From assembly GCF_026341825.1 (NCBI RefSeq), contig NZ_JAPENY010000001.1, positions 2,108,001 to 2,172,000 of the forward strand: DNA of 64,000 nucleotides, written 5' to 3'. Position 1 is the first letter of the stretch; every line of letters starts with the position of its first letter. Source of the DNA: Streptomyces sp. NBC_00620. GTDB taxonomy: Bacteria; Actinomycetota; Actinomycetes; Streptomycetales; Streptomycetaceae. The translations under genes were made by a program, and so were the position numbers. The notes beneath the pieces are model-generated. The model searched no databases, was not told the origin of the DNA, and was given only the letters and a program-made list of their open reading frames with translations. This document shows positions 7,839 to 15,153 of this stretch, piece by piece.

Positions 7839-7880
7839 CTACGGATCAGAAGGTTGCAGGTTCGAATCCTGCCGAGTGCA
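7839..7880 (+). other. 3' remnant of tRNA-Arg(ACG): probable attR
   Basis: The 42 bases read as the anticodon loop CTACGGA (anticodon ACG), the 3' anticodon stem TCAGA, a five-base variable loop, a perfect T arm GCAGG-TTCGAAT-CCTGC, the acceptor strand CGAGTGC and discriminator A. The 5' half of the tRNA is missing; NLR-module DNA sits in its place. Tyrosine integrases commonly cross over in the anticodon loop and leave exactly such a 3' fragment at the far end of the element. The intact tRNA should lie left of this window. Confidence 0.85.
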
Positions 7881-7889
7881 CATCAGATC

Positions 7890-7921
7890 AGAGGCCCCGT
7901 GGAGTGATCCACGGGGCCTCT
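7890..7921 (+). terminator. Terminator of the tRNA-Arg locus
   Basis: Perfect hairpin AGAGGCCCCGTGGA-GTGA-TCCACGGGGCCTCT, followed by GGCTTTTGC. It lies ten bases after the tRNA remnant, the usual place of a tRNA terminator in Streptomyces. Confidence 0.85.
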
Positions 7922-8041
7922 GGCTTTTGCCTTGACGGCAGTGTTTGGCGGCAACCACTTCGACTGGATCCGAGGGTGTCCAGTGGTCCTGGAACGGCGG
8001 ACCTGATTCGCCGGGCCAACCTCTCGTTAGGATCCCGGCTC

Positions 8042-8593
8042 ATGGACACCAGGGGCGGGGAATCCTCACATCAGGACACGGAGCGCGGTACGGCCGTGGA
8101 GTTCGTCTACCGGCCGACGGCCGCGGACTTCGAGGAGGCGCTCCGTGCACGAGCCCGTCGGTCACCGGCGGGCCGGGCCCAGGCGCTCATGGCGCCGATG
8201 ACGGCGGTAATCGCCGTGGCCGTCTTCTCGGCCCTCCGCGATGAAACGCCGGCTGTGTGGATCATCACGCTGGTGATCTCCGTGGCAGTCACATCCTGGG
8301 GCACCGTGCGAGGGCTGCGCACCATGGCCCGCCGGATGTTCAGCGTCGTGGAGCCGTACGGGCAGTGCCGCATGGTGGCCGACGACCGCGGCGCGGTCAG
8401 TACCGGTGAGCGGGCGTCTTTCACCGTGGAGTGGACTGTGTTCCGGGAGTATCTGGAGACGCCCGCGCTCTTCGTGCTGCTGGGCGGCGAGCGCGCGGCC
8501 GGAGTCGCGGTCCTGCCCAAGCGGGGCGCCCAGAATCCCGAAGACGTGGATCGGCTCCGGGCGATCCTGGACCGGAACCTGAAGCGGCTCTAG
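8042..8593 (+). CDS. YcxB-like membrane protein
   Basis: 183 residues from the ATG at 8042. The N-terminal strand EFVYRPTAADFEEALRA is followed by two membrane segments (about residues 50-65 and 72-90) and a C-terminal beta-rich half with a conserved tryptophan (TVEWTVFREYLETPALFVLL), closing with VAVLPKRGAQNPEDVDRLRAIL. This order, including the PKR near the end, is that of YcxB-like proteins, small membrane proteins of unknown role. A weak AGGA precedes the start. Its stop overlaps the stop of the leftward HxlR remnant by two bases. It is the first chromosomal gene right of the island. Confidence 0.65.
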   Translation: MDTRGGESSHQDTERGTAVEFVYRPTAADFEEALRARARRSPAGRAQALMAPMTAVIAVAVFSALRDETPAVWIITLVISVAVTSWGTVRGLRTMARRMFSVVEPYGQCRMVADDRGAVSTGERASFTVEWTVFREYLETPALFVLLGGERAAGVAVLPKRGAQNPEDVDRLRAILDRNLKRL

Positions 8594-8930
8594 ACGGCTG
8601 GGGGGATCACCGGCGGGAAGCCGGGTCCGGGTTCGATCCGGATCTCCGGGACCGGGACGGCTGAACCACAGTCTCGGCAGTGTCCGTCGTGGTCGAGGAG
8701 ACCTCCGTCCAGGTCGTGGCGGAGGACGCGCTTCATTCCGTTCGGGGAGTAGAAGGCCTCCCCCCAGTTCATCAGTGCGTGCACGGCCGGCCACAGTGCA
8801 ACGCCCTTGTCCGTCAGCCGGTACTCGATACCGCCGACTCCGTCGTCCTCGCGGGTGAGTACGCCTTCCTGCACCAGCGACTTCAGCCGGTTGGTCAGGA
8901 CCGCTTGTGACTCCCTCACGAACGAGCCCG
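8590..8930 (-). pseudogene. HxlR-family regulator, N-terminally truncated
   Basis: The frame contains the second half of an HxlR winged helix (SQAVLTNRLKSLVQEGVL, then EYRLTDKGVALWPAVHALMNW) and a C-terminal tail with a CRDCG motif. The first part of the family domain is missing: the conserved CSI/WTLLILREL helix is absent, and upstream codons are unrelated junction sequence. The break falls near 8915-8935, where the opposite-strand monooxygenase remnant begins. A full-length member would need roughly 50 more residues, so this is treated as broken, although an open frame with an ATG at 8952 exists. Confidence 0.75.
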
Positions 8931-8934
8931 GCTC

Positions 8935-9133
8935 CCATCGGTTCGAGGTCATCGCGGGCGAGGAGAACCCGGATGTCTTCTACCTGAACGAGGTCTATGC
9001 GGACGTCGATGCGTTCAACGCGCATGCCGTCGGCCCGTACTTCGCGGCGTTCTTCGCCGAAGCCGGTGCCTATGCCGAAGGTCCGACGTGGCTCATGAGG
9101 GGCAACCTCGTCGGCGACAAAGCCGCCGCCTGA
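8935..9133 (+). pseudogene. Antibiotic-biosynthesis-monooxygenase-like (ABM) gene, 5' truncated
   Basis: From about 8937 the frame reads RFEVIAGEENPDVFYLNEVY and continues through FNAHAVGPYFAAFFAEAGAY to a stop at 9133, the second half of a small ABM-fold (quinol-monooxygenase-like) protein. The first 30-40 residues are missing; upstream in-frame sequence is the antisense of the HxlR remnant. HxlR regulators and ABM genes are often divergent, so one deletion across their shared promoter explains both remnants. Confidence 0.7.
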
Positions 9134-9302
9134 GCCGAACCGGCCGTTAGGTGGTCGGTTCGGTTGCTGCCGAGCGATCGGTTCGGTCGCTGTCGACGCT
9201 CACGGCGAACAGCCCGGACCTCCGTTGCGCGTGCCGGCCGGCCCAAGGCGCGTCCCCTTCCGCCCCGTGTCCGTCGTGACATGCGGGGGTTGCGTCGCAC
9301 AC

Positions 9303-9354
9303 CCCGCTCGCTTATCGTTTCTCGATAACATCGATAAACGATAAGCGAGGCGGG
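9303..9354. promoter_or_regulatory. Long near-perfect palindrome upstream of DUF2975/XRE
   Basis: CTCGCTTATCGTTTCTCGAT and ATCGATAAACGATAAGCGAG form 20-base arms with one mismatch around AAC, extended by CCCCG/CGGGG outside. It ends six bases before the DUF2975 start codon. This is the expected place for an operator of the downstream XRE protein; it could also fold as an mRNA leader hairpin hiding the start. Confidence 0.75.
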
Positions 9355-9359
9355 GCGCC

Positions 9360-9974
9360 ATGACCGAAGACCGGAAGATGCTCGAACCCATGGCCACGGT
9401 CGTGTCCGTCGTCCTGCGCCTGATGTTGGCCCTCGTGACGGCAGGGCTTGTTCTCTCGGTTGTGCGCGGCAGTTGGGGGGATGTCGTCGTCTGCATCGCC
9501 GACGAGTCGACCACCAGCTCGGTCAGTCCCGGCGGGTTCGCCGCCGAGAGCGGGGCGCAGGTCGACTCGATTCCCCGCTACTGCGCCGAGTCGCCCGACG
9601 CGTACCTGCGCCTCGTGAATGAACTCGGTGAACTGCCATCGACGTTGCTGCTGATCAGCGGCCTCTTCCTGCTGCACCGGCTCCTGCAGGGAGCGGCGCG
9701 CGAGGGGGTCTACACCGCGGAGACGGCATCGCGGCTTCGCCTGCTCGGCTGGTGGTTGCTGGTCGGGAGCCTGGTCGTCGAGATCGTCGAGGCCAATGCC
9801 AGAGGGGCTCTGCTCGCGGCGCTGGCGAAGAGCGCGGACTTCTCGGCCGGGACCTGGCTGGACCTGTGGACGTTTCCCTACCTGGCCGTACTGACCGGTC
9901 TCGGGCTGCTGACCTTCGCGCGGATCACCCACGCGGGCGCGTCAATGCGCGAGGACCTTGAAGGGGTCGTCTGA
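9360..9974 (+). CDS. DUF2975 membrane protein
   Basis: 204 residues with four predicted membrane segments at about 17-35, 95-115, 125-145 and 160-185. A loop with two cysteines (VVVCIADES and PRYCAESP) lies between the first and second. This is the DUF2975 arrangement. The family is nearly always encoded just before a small YozG-type XRE regulator, as here: stop and next start overlap by one base (TGATG). Function is unknown; a membrane partner that controls or is controlled by the regulator is the usual guess. Confidence 0.8.
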   Translation: MTEDRKMLEPMATVVSVVLRLMLALVTAGLVLSVVRGSWGDVVVCIADESTTSSVSPGGFAAESGAQVDSIPRYCAESPDAYLRLVNELGELPSTLLLISGLFLLHRLLQGAAREGVYTAETASRLRLLGWWLLVGSLVVEIVEANARGALLAALAKSADFSAGTWLDLWTFPYLAVLTGLGLLTFARITHAGASMREDLEGVV

Positions 9975-10234
9975 TGGGCGCCGACGACGACCACGAGGGC
10001 CATGACATCGAGGTGCACCTCGACAAACTCCTCAGCGAGCGCGGTATGACCGTCACCGAACTCGCCAGCCGCGTCGGCGTGACCAACGTCAACCTGTCCG
10101 TCCTCAAGAACGGCCGCGCCAAGGCGATCCGGTTCACCACCCTCACCCGGATCTGCGAAGTCCTGCAGTGCCAGCCGGGAGACCTGCTCAGCTACCGCCC
10201 CGGGTCGTCGTCCGAGAACCCTCGGAAATCCTGA
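9974..10234 (+). CDS. YozG-type XRE transcriptional regulator, 86 aa
   Basis: Almost the whole protein is one HTH: DIEVHLDKLLSERGMTVTEL, then VGVTNVNLSVLKNGRAKAIR, then TLTRICEVLQCQPGDLL, the hallmark order of the YozG/HTH_26 group that accompanies DUF2975. It overlaps the DUF2975 stop by one base. It probably binds the palindrome at 9303-9354 and autoregulates the operon. The C-terminal tail (PGSSSENPRKS) looks disordered. Confidence 0.85.
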   Translation: MGADDDHEGHDIEVHLDKLLSERGMTVTELASRVGVTNVNLSVLKNGRAKAIRFTTLTRICEVLQCQPGDLLSYRPGSSSENPRKS

Positions 10235-10296
10235 CCTCCCCGCTCCGCCCACCCCGCACGACCAACTCGACGTGTTCCCCTGAGAAGGAGACCCAG

Positions 10297-10401
10297 ATGT
10301 TCAGTGTCATGGATACCGGTACGAAGATCGCGATCGCCGTCGTACTGGCCGTCATGATCACCGCGGCGATCGGCGTGGGCCGGTGGCTCACCCGCCGCTG
10401 A
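10297..10401 (+). CDS. Single-pass membrane miniprotein, 34 aa
   Basis: MFSVMDTGTKIAIAVVLAVM begins a 34-residue peptide that is essentially one membrane helix ending in WLTRR. An AAGGAG site six bases before the ATG supports translation. It follows the DUF2975/XRE operon by 62 bases and precedes a strong terminator, so it may be its third gene. No family is recognised. Confidence 0.6.
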   Translation: MFSVMDTGTKIAIAVVLAVMITAAIGVGRWLTRR

Positions 10402-10431
10402 GACCCGTTCGCCAGAGCCTCACGGGCACGA

Positions 10432-10469
10432 CTCGAAGGGCCCCACCGTTCGCGGTGGGGCCCTTCGAG
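10432..10469 (+). terminator. Strong hairpin terminator and adjacent repeat
   Basis: CTCGAAGGGCCCCACCG-TTCG-CGGTGGGGCCCTTCGAG is a perfect 17-bp stem. The same hairpin type recurs at 60167-60202 next to tRNA-Ser. Confidence 0.85.
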
Positions 10470-10529
10470 ATTCCTCGCTTCGGGTGGGGCCCTTCGAGAT
10501 TCCTCGCTTCGGGTGGGGCCCTTCGGCGT
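10462..10529 (+). repeat. Tandem 29-bp repeat derived from the terminator arm
   Basis: The phrase GATTCCTCGCTTCGG plus GTGGGGCCCTTC occurs twice in tandem directly after the hairpin, as if its 3' arm had been duplicated by slippage. Nothing else is seen in the gap before 10617. Confidence 0.65.
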
Positions 10530-10616
10530 TCGTCGCGTCGTTCGATATCGTCGCTGCCGCCCATTTGCCCTGATCAGGAGCGATGGGCGGAAACCGACTG
10601 CGACAGGACGGCGCCA

Positions 10617-11504
10617 GTGGACACCAGACCCGGATCGATAGCCGAAGACCCCGAGAGCGGGATGTTGATGATCCCCGCCAATGCCCCCGAGTTCTCGTTC
10701 GGTGTGGCGCTGCGGGCCGAAGGGGCCGACACCTATCGGGCGTTCGTCCGCGGCACTCTGCCGGAGGGCTGGGAGAAGGGGATCTTCATGGCGGCCGTCG
10801 CCGGGCGGTCGAAGAAGCAGCCGGTTCTGCCTGTCGTGGTGCAACTCGTCCCCCGTCCGGACAACGAGTACAACCCCAAGGCGATCAGCGCGGCCGCTCC
10901 TCCGTCCCTGGGCGGTACGGACCACGAACGGCACTTGGGGTACATGTACGACCGGAATCTGGTGTCGCTCGGTGGCCCTCTTCGAGGCCTGGCTGCCGTC
11001 TCGGACCGTCCCGTCGGCTGTCATGCGCTGGTTGAGATCCGCGAAGTGGACGAACGTGGGGACGACTGGGAGGAGGAGTTCGGCGATTGCCTTCTCGTTC
11101 AGGGTGGGCGGCGCAGGTACGCGGTGGACTCGCTTCGCCTGCGGCTGCCGTGGTGGGAGGACCTCCAGGCCATGACGGTCGCGTTTGCGAGGAGAGCCCG
11201 GCCGGACCTGATCATGCCGTTCATCGGCCACTGGACGTCGTACAGCGAGGGAGCCCGCGACGAACTCCTCGGCCGGACCGACCGGAAGGAGTTTCCCGTC
11301 ACCCTCCGGGCCGAGAACGGCACGCTCCTGGCCTGCTACGAGGACCTGGAGCTGTCCGTCCTCGTGCCCTCCGGCCGGGACTTTTTCGACCGCACTCTGC
11401 GGCGGGTCCAGGAACTGGGCGGTACGGCCACAGCCCGTGCCGAGGAGCACCAGGGGGCGCTGAAGGTGTTCGTGGAGGACAACGCGCCGAGTGGCGAACA
11501 CTGA
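10617..11504 (+). CDS. Protein with a HIRAN-like segment, 295 aa
   Basis: The GTG at 10617 is chosen because AGGA lies eight bases upstream. Residues about 75-120 (VQLVPRPDNEYNPKAISAA, then HLGYMYDRNL) follow the HIRAN pattern V-L-x-PxPxNxYDxxAV ... vGYl, a small DNA-end or stalled-fork binding fold also found alone in bacteria. The flanking regions are not recognised. It has no signal peptide or membrane segment. The gene stands alone between a terminator and a leftward gene. Involvement in DNA binding is inference from this weak domain match. Confidence 0.55.
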   Translation: MDTRPGSIAEDPESGMLMIPANAPEFSFGVALRAEGADTYRAFVRGTLPEGWEKGIFMAAVAGRSKKQPVLPVVVQLVPRPDNEYNPKAISAAAPPSLGGTDHERHLGYMYDRNLVSLGGPLRGLAAVSDRPVGCHALVEIREVDERGDDWEEEFGDCLLVQGGRRRYAVDSLRLRLPWWEDLQAMTVAFARRARPDLIMPFIGHWTSYSEGARDELLGRTDRKEFPVTLRAENGTLLACYEDLELSVLVPSGRDFFDRTLRRVQELGGTATARAEEHQGALKVFVEDNAPSGEH

Positions 11505-11572
11505 CGGGCAACGACGAATGGCGATCACTCAATCGCAGCCCCACAGCGCCTGGACCAGCGAAAACCCAGCTC

Positions 11573-12202
11573 TCAGGGATAGGCGCGCGCGAACGCGGCG
11601 GTGGGCAGCGGGGCCAGGGTTTCCTCCCACGCGATGTAGATCCCGAGCTCTTGCTCGAGGAAGCGGAGGAAGGCGATGTCGGGTACCTCCTCGCCTGTGT
11701 GGGTGAAGCCGGGCACCGTGGCTTGCGTCGCGGTGTGGCCCTGGCTCGGACTCTGCGGTTCGTAGTAGGCCAGTACCTCGCCGGCACGGGCGTAGCCGAC
11801 TTGCTGCATGCCCGCTCCGCTGCGGAACACGGTGTAGGCCCGCGTGCCGCGTGACAGCGCCTCCAGGCAGGACGTGGCGCGGCACGAGAAGTTCTCGATG
11901 GCGTATGCCCAGCCGGGGACGGCTCCGGCCCGGACGATCGCCTCCGGGCGGGACAGAAACCCTGCCTCTTCCAGCTTTGCCACGAGGTCTTCGTCCTCCC
12001 GGTCCAGGAACTCCAGATCGCTGGGAAGGCCGTCCTCCGGCTGGAACTGCAGCTCCGCGACCGCGTCTTCGGTCAGCTCGTGGATGTGTGAGGGGTCCGC
12101 ACCCATCCGCACCAGCAGCTCCTGCGGCGTAATGCCCTCGCACAGCGTGAAGGTGTAGCCGACGTCGTACACGCCGGCTATCCATCGCAGTCCGTTCTCC
12201 AC
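11573..12202 (-). CDS. DUF6461-type hypothetical protein, 209 aa
   Basis: The GTG at 12202 is preceded by GGAGGC, which decides the start. The sequence carries WIAGVYDVGYTFTLCEGITP at the N-terminus and VPGWAYAIENFSCRATSC in the middle, the repeated pattern of actinobacterial DUF6461 proteins, commonly encoded in many copies and resembling phage- or SMI1-associated immunity-type proteins. No membrane segment or catalytic motif is seen. It lies 57 bases before the end-to-start junction with the pentapeptide gene on the same strand's upstream side. The function is unknown. Confidence 0.6.
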   Translation of the reverse strand: MENGLRWIAGVYDVGYTFTLCEGITPQELLVRMGADPSHIHELTEDAVAELQFQPEDGLPSDLEFLDREDEDLVAKLEEAGFLSRPEAIVRAGAVPGWAYAIENFSCRATSCLEALSRGTRAYTVFRSGAGMQQVGYARAGEVLAYYEPQSPSQGHTATQATVPGFTHTGEEVPDIAFLRFLEQELGIYIAWEETLAPLPTAAFARAYP

Positions 12203-12259
12203 TTCGCCTCCTCCCCATCCACGGTGGACCAACCACGTGCACCAACCACGTCGACCACC

Positions 12260-13477
12260 TCAGGACTTGGGAGTTTCCAGGTCCTCCCTCCAGCGGGCCT
12301 CGGCCTTGCAGTTCTTGATGTGGTTCTTGATTCGGCGGTCCGTCCTGAGTTCCTTGGGGAGACTCGTGTCGTCGTAGAGCTTCGAGTGGACGAGTTGTTC
12401 ATACGTCAGTCCCTGGGCGCCCCTGAGGTCGGCTTCCTTGAGGTCCGCGTCGACGAGGTGGGCCATGCCGAGGTGGGCGCCTCTGAGGTCAGCCGCTCTG
12501 AGGATCACCTTGGTGAGGTCTACGGCCGTGAGGTTCGCGTTCATGAGTTGTGCGCCTGTGAAGTTGGCCGCCCTGAGGTGCGTGCTTCTGAAGTCCGCTC
12601 CCCTGAGGTCCGCCCCTACCAACTGTGCGCCCGTGAGGTCCACCCTCACCAGGTTCATCGCCCTGAGGTCCACTCCTCCGAGGTCCACCCCTCTGAGGTC
12701 GACCCTGCTGAGGTCCACGTCCCTGAGGTCCGCCCCCTGGAGGTCCGCGTCTCGGAGGTCCGCTCCCCTGAGGCGTACCCCTGTGAGGTTCGTTCCCTTG
12801 AGGTCCGCTCCCCTGAGTCGGGCTCCTCTGAGGTCCGCACCCGTGAGGTCCACGTGCTGGAGGTTCGCGTGTTCCAGGTCGGCGTTGTGCCAGTCGATGC
12901 GTCTGAGGTCGGCGGTCGGTGTTCCGTCGGGGTCCGGGCGGCGCCCGAGTACGGTCAGGGCGGCCTGGACATCGACGGGCAACGGGGCGGCCGAGTCTTC
13001 CGGATCGCTGTCCTCGGGTTCCGGCTGGGCAGCCGGCAGGAGTGCCTGTTTCTGCTCCGACGTAGGGGTGCGGATGAACGCCGCGAGGACCTCGATGATC
13101 GTGACCTGGTCCTTCTCGCTGTCCTTCATGATGCGTTCGAGGCTGTAGATGCCGCCCAGGCGTTCGTGGAGGTTCTCGGAGCCGAGGAGCTTGATGGCTT
13201 CCACGTAGCGGTCGGTGACCTGTTCCTCGCGGCTGAGTTCGTGGTTCTTGTGGGTGTACCAGAGGCCCAGGGCCGCGATGGCGCCGGCGGCGATGGCGAG
13301 GAGGGCGGTGCGGAGACCGGTGATGATGATGCCCGCGGACGAGACGAGCTCGCCGTGCTTGTCGCGGATGTGGCGGCCTTCGAGGAGCCAGGGGCCCCAG
13401 ATCAGAAGTGCGACGAAGAGGGCGGCTGTGGCCACACCTGCCACCCAAGCCCATTTCCGCTTGGTCTCCGGCTTCAT
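12260..13477 (-). CDS. Membrane-anchored pentapeptide-repeat protein
   Basis: 405 residues. Two membrane helices near the N-terminus (about 10-30 and 47-68) are followed by a cytosolic region (HKNHELSREEQVTDRYVEAI, then LGGIYSLERI). This fused region is typical of Streptomyces pentapeptide proteins of unknown role. About 30 consecutive A(D/N)LxG repeats (LRGADLRDADLQGADLRDVD) then form a right-handed beta helix, and a short charged tail follows. The ATG at 13477 begins MKPETKRK; another in-frame ATG 24 codons upstream also lacks a Shine-Dalgarno site, so the start is uncertain. The repeats leave a conspicuous CTGAGGTCC periodicity on the plus strand. Confidence 0.85.
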   Translation of the reverse strand: MKPETKRKWAWVAGVATAALFVALLIWGPWLLEGRHIRDKHGELVSSAGIIITGLRTALLAIAAGAIAALGLWYTHKNHELSREEQVTDRYVEAIKLLGSENLHERLGGIYSLERIMKDSEKDQVTIIEVLAAFIRTPTSEQKQALLPAAQPEPEDSDPEDSAAPLPVDVQAALTVLGRRPDPDGTPTADLRRIDWHNADLEHANLQHVDLTGADLRGARLRGADLKGTNLTGVRLRGADLRDADLQGADLRDVDLSRVDLRGVDLGGVDLRAMNLVRVDLTGAQLVGADLRGADFRSTHLRAANFTGAQLMNANLTAVDLTKVILRAADLRGAHLGMAHLVDADLKEADLRGAQGLTYEQLVHSKLYDDTSLPKELRTDRRIKNHIKNCKAEARWREDLETPKS

Positions 13478-13622
13478 GAGTGCATGATGTCCGGCCGCCG
13501 GGTGCGGGATGCACGTAACGGGCCTATTCAGTACCGGAGTTGACATGTGATGTGCCCGCTCCGCCGTCCCCGGCCATCGCACCCGGCCCGGGTTGTCAGT
13601 GGTGGCCTCTACGCTTTCGGTG

Positions 13623-14492
13623 ATGGCACAAATGTGGAGATGTACGGGGCTGCGGTGGGCCGGGGGTGGCCCCGGGCTCGTGTGGGACGGGGGGCGGAGC
13701 AGTGCGTTGACCTGGGGGAAGCGGGTCGCGTTCGCTGTGGTGGACGGGGGAGGGCGTACGTGTGTGGGGGCGCGGGGGAACGCGTGTCCCGTGAGTGCTG
13801 CGGTGTCCGGGCGGAGTGTCGGTGCCCGGTGCGAGGAGTGCGGGCGCCTCGACCGGGCCCATTCCGTCGCGGCGGACACCATCGCGGACGACCTTCGGCC
13901 CTACTCCGTCTATCTGGCCTGGTTCGGGCCCGGGATGGTCAAGGTCGGAATCACCGCCGTCGAGCGTGGCTCCGCTCGGCTGCTTGAGCAGGGAGCCGTT
14001 GTCTTCACCTGGCTGGGCAGGGGGCCGCTGATGGCCGCCCGGCGGAGCGAGGAGCTCTTGCGTACGGTCCTCGGCGTACCGGACCGGATTCCCTACGACG
14101 CCAAGCGCGCCGTCCGGAGTGCACTGCCGGACGCGGAGGTTCGAGCCGCGGAAGTTCGTGAGCTGCACGCGCGGGCGGTACGGCTCGGCGGGTGGCCCGA
14201 GTCCCTGGAGCGCATGCCGTTCGAGGCGGTCGATCACGCCGGTGCCTTCGGGCTCGACGGGCTGCCGCCGGCCTGGGGTGTCGTCGGCGAGCTTGTCGCG
14301 GGGGGTGTGGTGAGCGGGGAACTGGTTGCCGCCGCCGGGCCCGATCTGCATCTGGCCACCGAGCGCGGGGTCGTCGTCCTCGATACGCGCCTGATGACCG
14401 GATGGGAGCTGACCGCCGCCGACGCGGACGCAGGACTGACCGTGCCAGTACGGGAGTTGAGGGACGCCGCCGTGCAGGACGGGCTCTTCTGA
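13623..14492 (+). CDS. DUF2797 protein
   Basis: 289 residues. The middle carries YSVYLAWFGPGMVKVGIT and the cysteine set CEECGRLDRAHS; ARLLEQGAVVFTWLGRGPLM follows, which are the landmarks of DUF2797. The YxVYLAxFG...KVGIT pattern resembles a GIY-YIG-like strand-helix element, but no nuclease role is proven. The start at ATG 13623 gives MAQMWRCTGLRW, the family N-terminus; only a weak GGTG precedes it. It is divergent from the pentapeptide gene. Confidence 0.75.
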   Translation: MAQMWRCTGLRWAGGGPGLVWDGGRSSALTWGKRVAFAVVDGGGRTCVGARGNACPVSAAVSGRSVGARCEECGRLDRAHSVAADTIADDLRPYSVYLAWFGPGMVKVGITAVERGSARLLEQGAVVFTWLGRGPLMAARRSEELLRTVLGVPDRIPYDAKRAVRSALPDAEVRAAEVRELHARAVRLGGWPESLERMPFEAVDHAGAFGLDGLPPAWGVVGELVAGGVVSGELVAAAGPDLHLATERGVVVLDTRLMTGWELTAADADAGLTVPVRELRDAAVQDGLF

Positions 14493-14618
14493 AGCATCGG
14501 ACGGGGGATCCGGGCGAGGGGCGGATGAAGGCCGCAATGGTCAAGACTTGGATCCCGTTTGGATCCCGTTCGACAAGGCGCTGGACGCCGGGGAACGCCC
14601 GCCCCGAGAGTGGCCGAC

Positions 14619-14996
14619 ATGAGCGATCACGCCATTGCACCTGACGCCCCTGCATCTGCCGCCACCCCCGTCGCCGCCCACGAACCCCCGTACTACGCCG
14701 TCGTGTTCACATCCCTGCGGACGGAAGGCGACAACGGCTACGGCGAGACCGCCGAGCGCATGGGCGAGCTGGTCAAGGAGATCCCCGGCTTCCTCGGGGA
14801 GGACTACGCGCGGACGCCCGGCGGGCTCGGGATCAGCGTCGCCTACTTCCGGGACGAGGCCGCCATCGAGGAGTGGCGGAACCACCAGGAGCACCGGGCG
14901 GCGAAGAAGCACGGGCGCGACCACTGGTTCGAGCGCTACAGCATCCACATCTCAAAGGTCGAGCACAGCCATGGCTTCGAGCGCGCCCACCAGTGA
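14619..14996 (+). CDS. Antibiotic biosynthesis monooxygenase (ABM) domain protein
   Basis: 125 residues. After a flexible 20-residue N-terminus comes a compact ABM ferredoxin-like fold: YYAVVFTSLRTEGDNGYGET, then GFLGEDYARTPGGLGISVAYF, then EEWRNHQEHRAAKKHGRDHW. These match the heme-degrading/IsdG-like or 'unknown ABM' subgroup. No conserved catalytic set can be fixed from sequence. It is a single gene upstream of the two-component operon. Confidence 0.75.
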   Translation: MSDHAIAPDAPASAATPVAAHEPPYYAVVFTSLRTEGDNGYGETAERMGELVKEIPGFLGEDYARTPGGLGISVAYFRDEAAIEEWRNHQEHRAAKKHGRDHWFERYSIHISKVEHSHGFERAHQ

Positions 14997-15153
14997 CAGC
15001 CCGGTGTCCACCTCAGGACCTCTCTGACACCTCCCGATCACAGCGAGTGCTGAGCCCCGCCCAGGTGTTCCCTGAGAGGCGGCTGTGCGTTTCTCAGGAA
15101 AATCACAGGTTCCAGAAAGGATGTTCTCAGCGGCGCCGAGCAATGTGTCGGCT

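Noticed and set aside
12224..13543. Plus-strand frame with EVR-EVH repeats antisense to the pentapeptide gene
   Set aside because: The reverse strand gives textbook A(D/N)LxG repeats plus membrane helices; the plus-strand repeats are their reflection.
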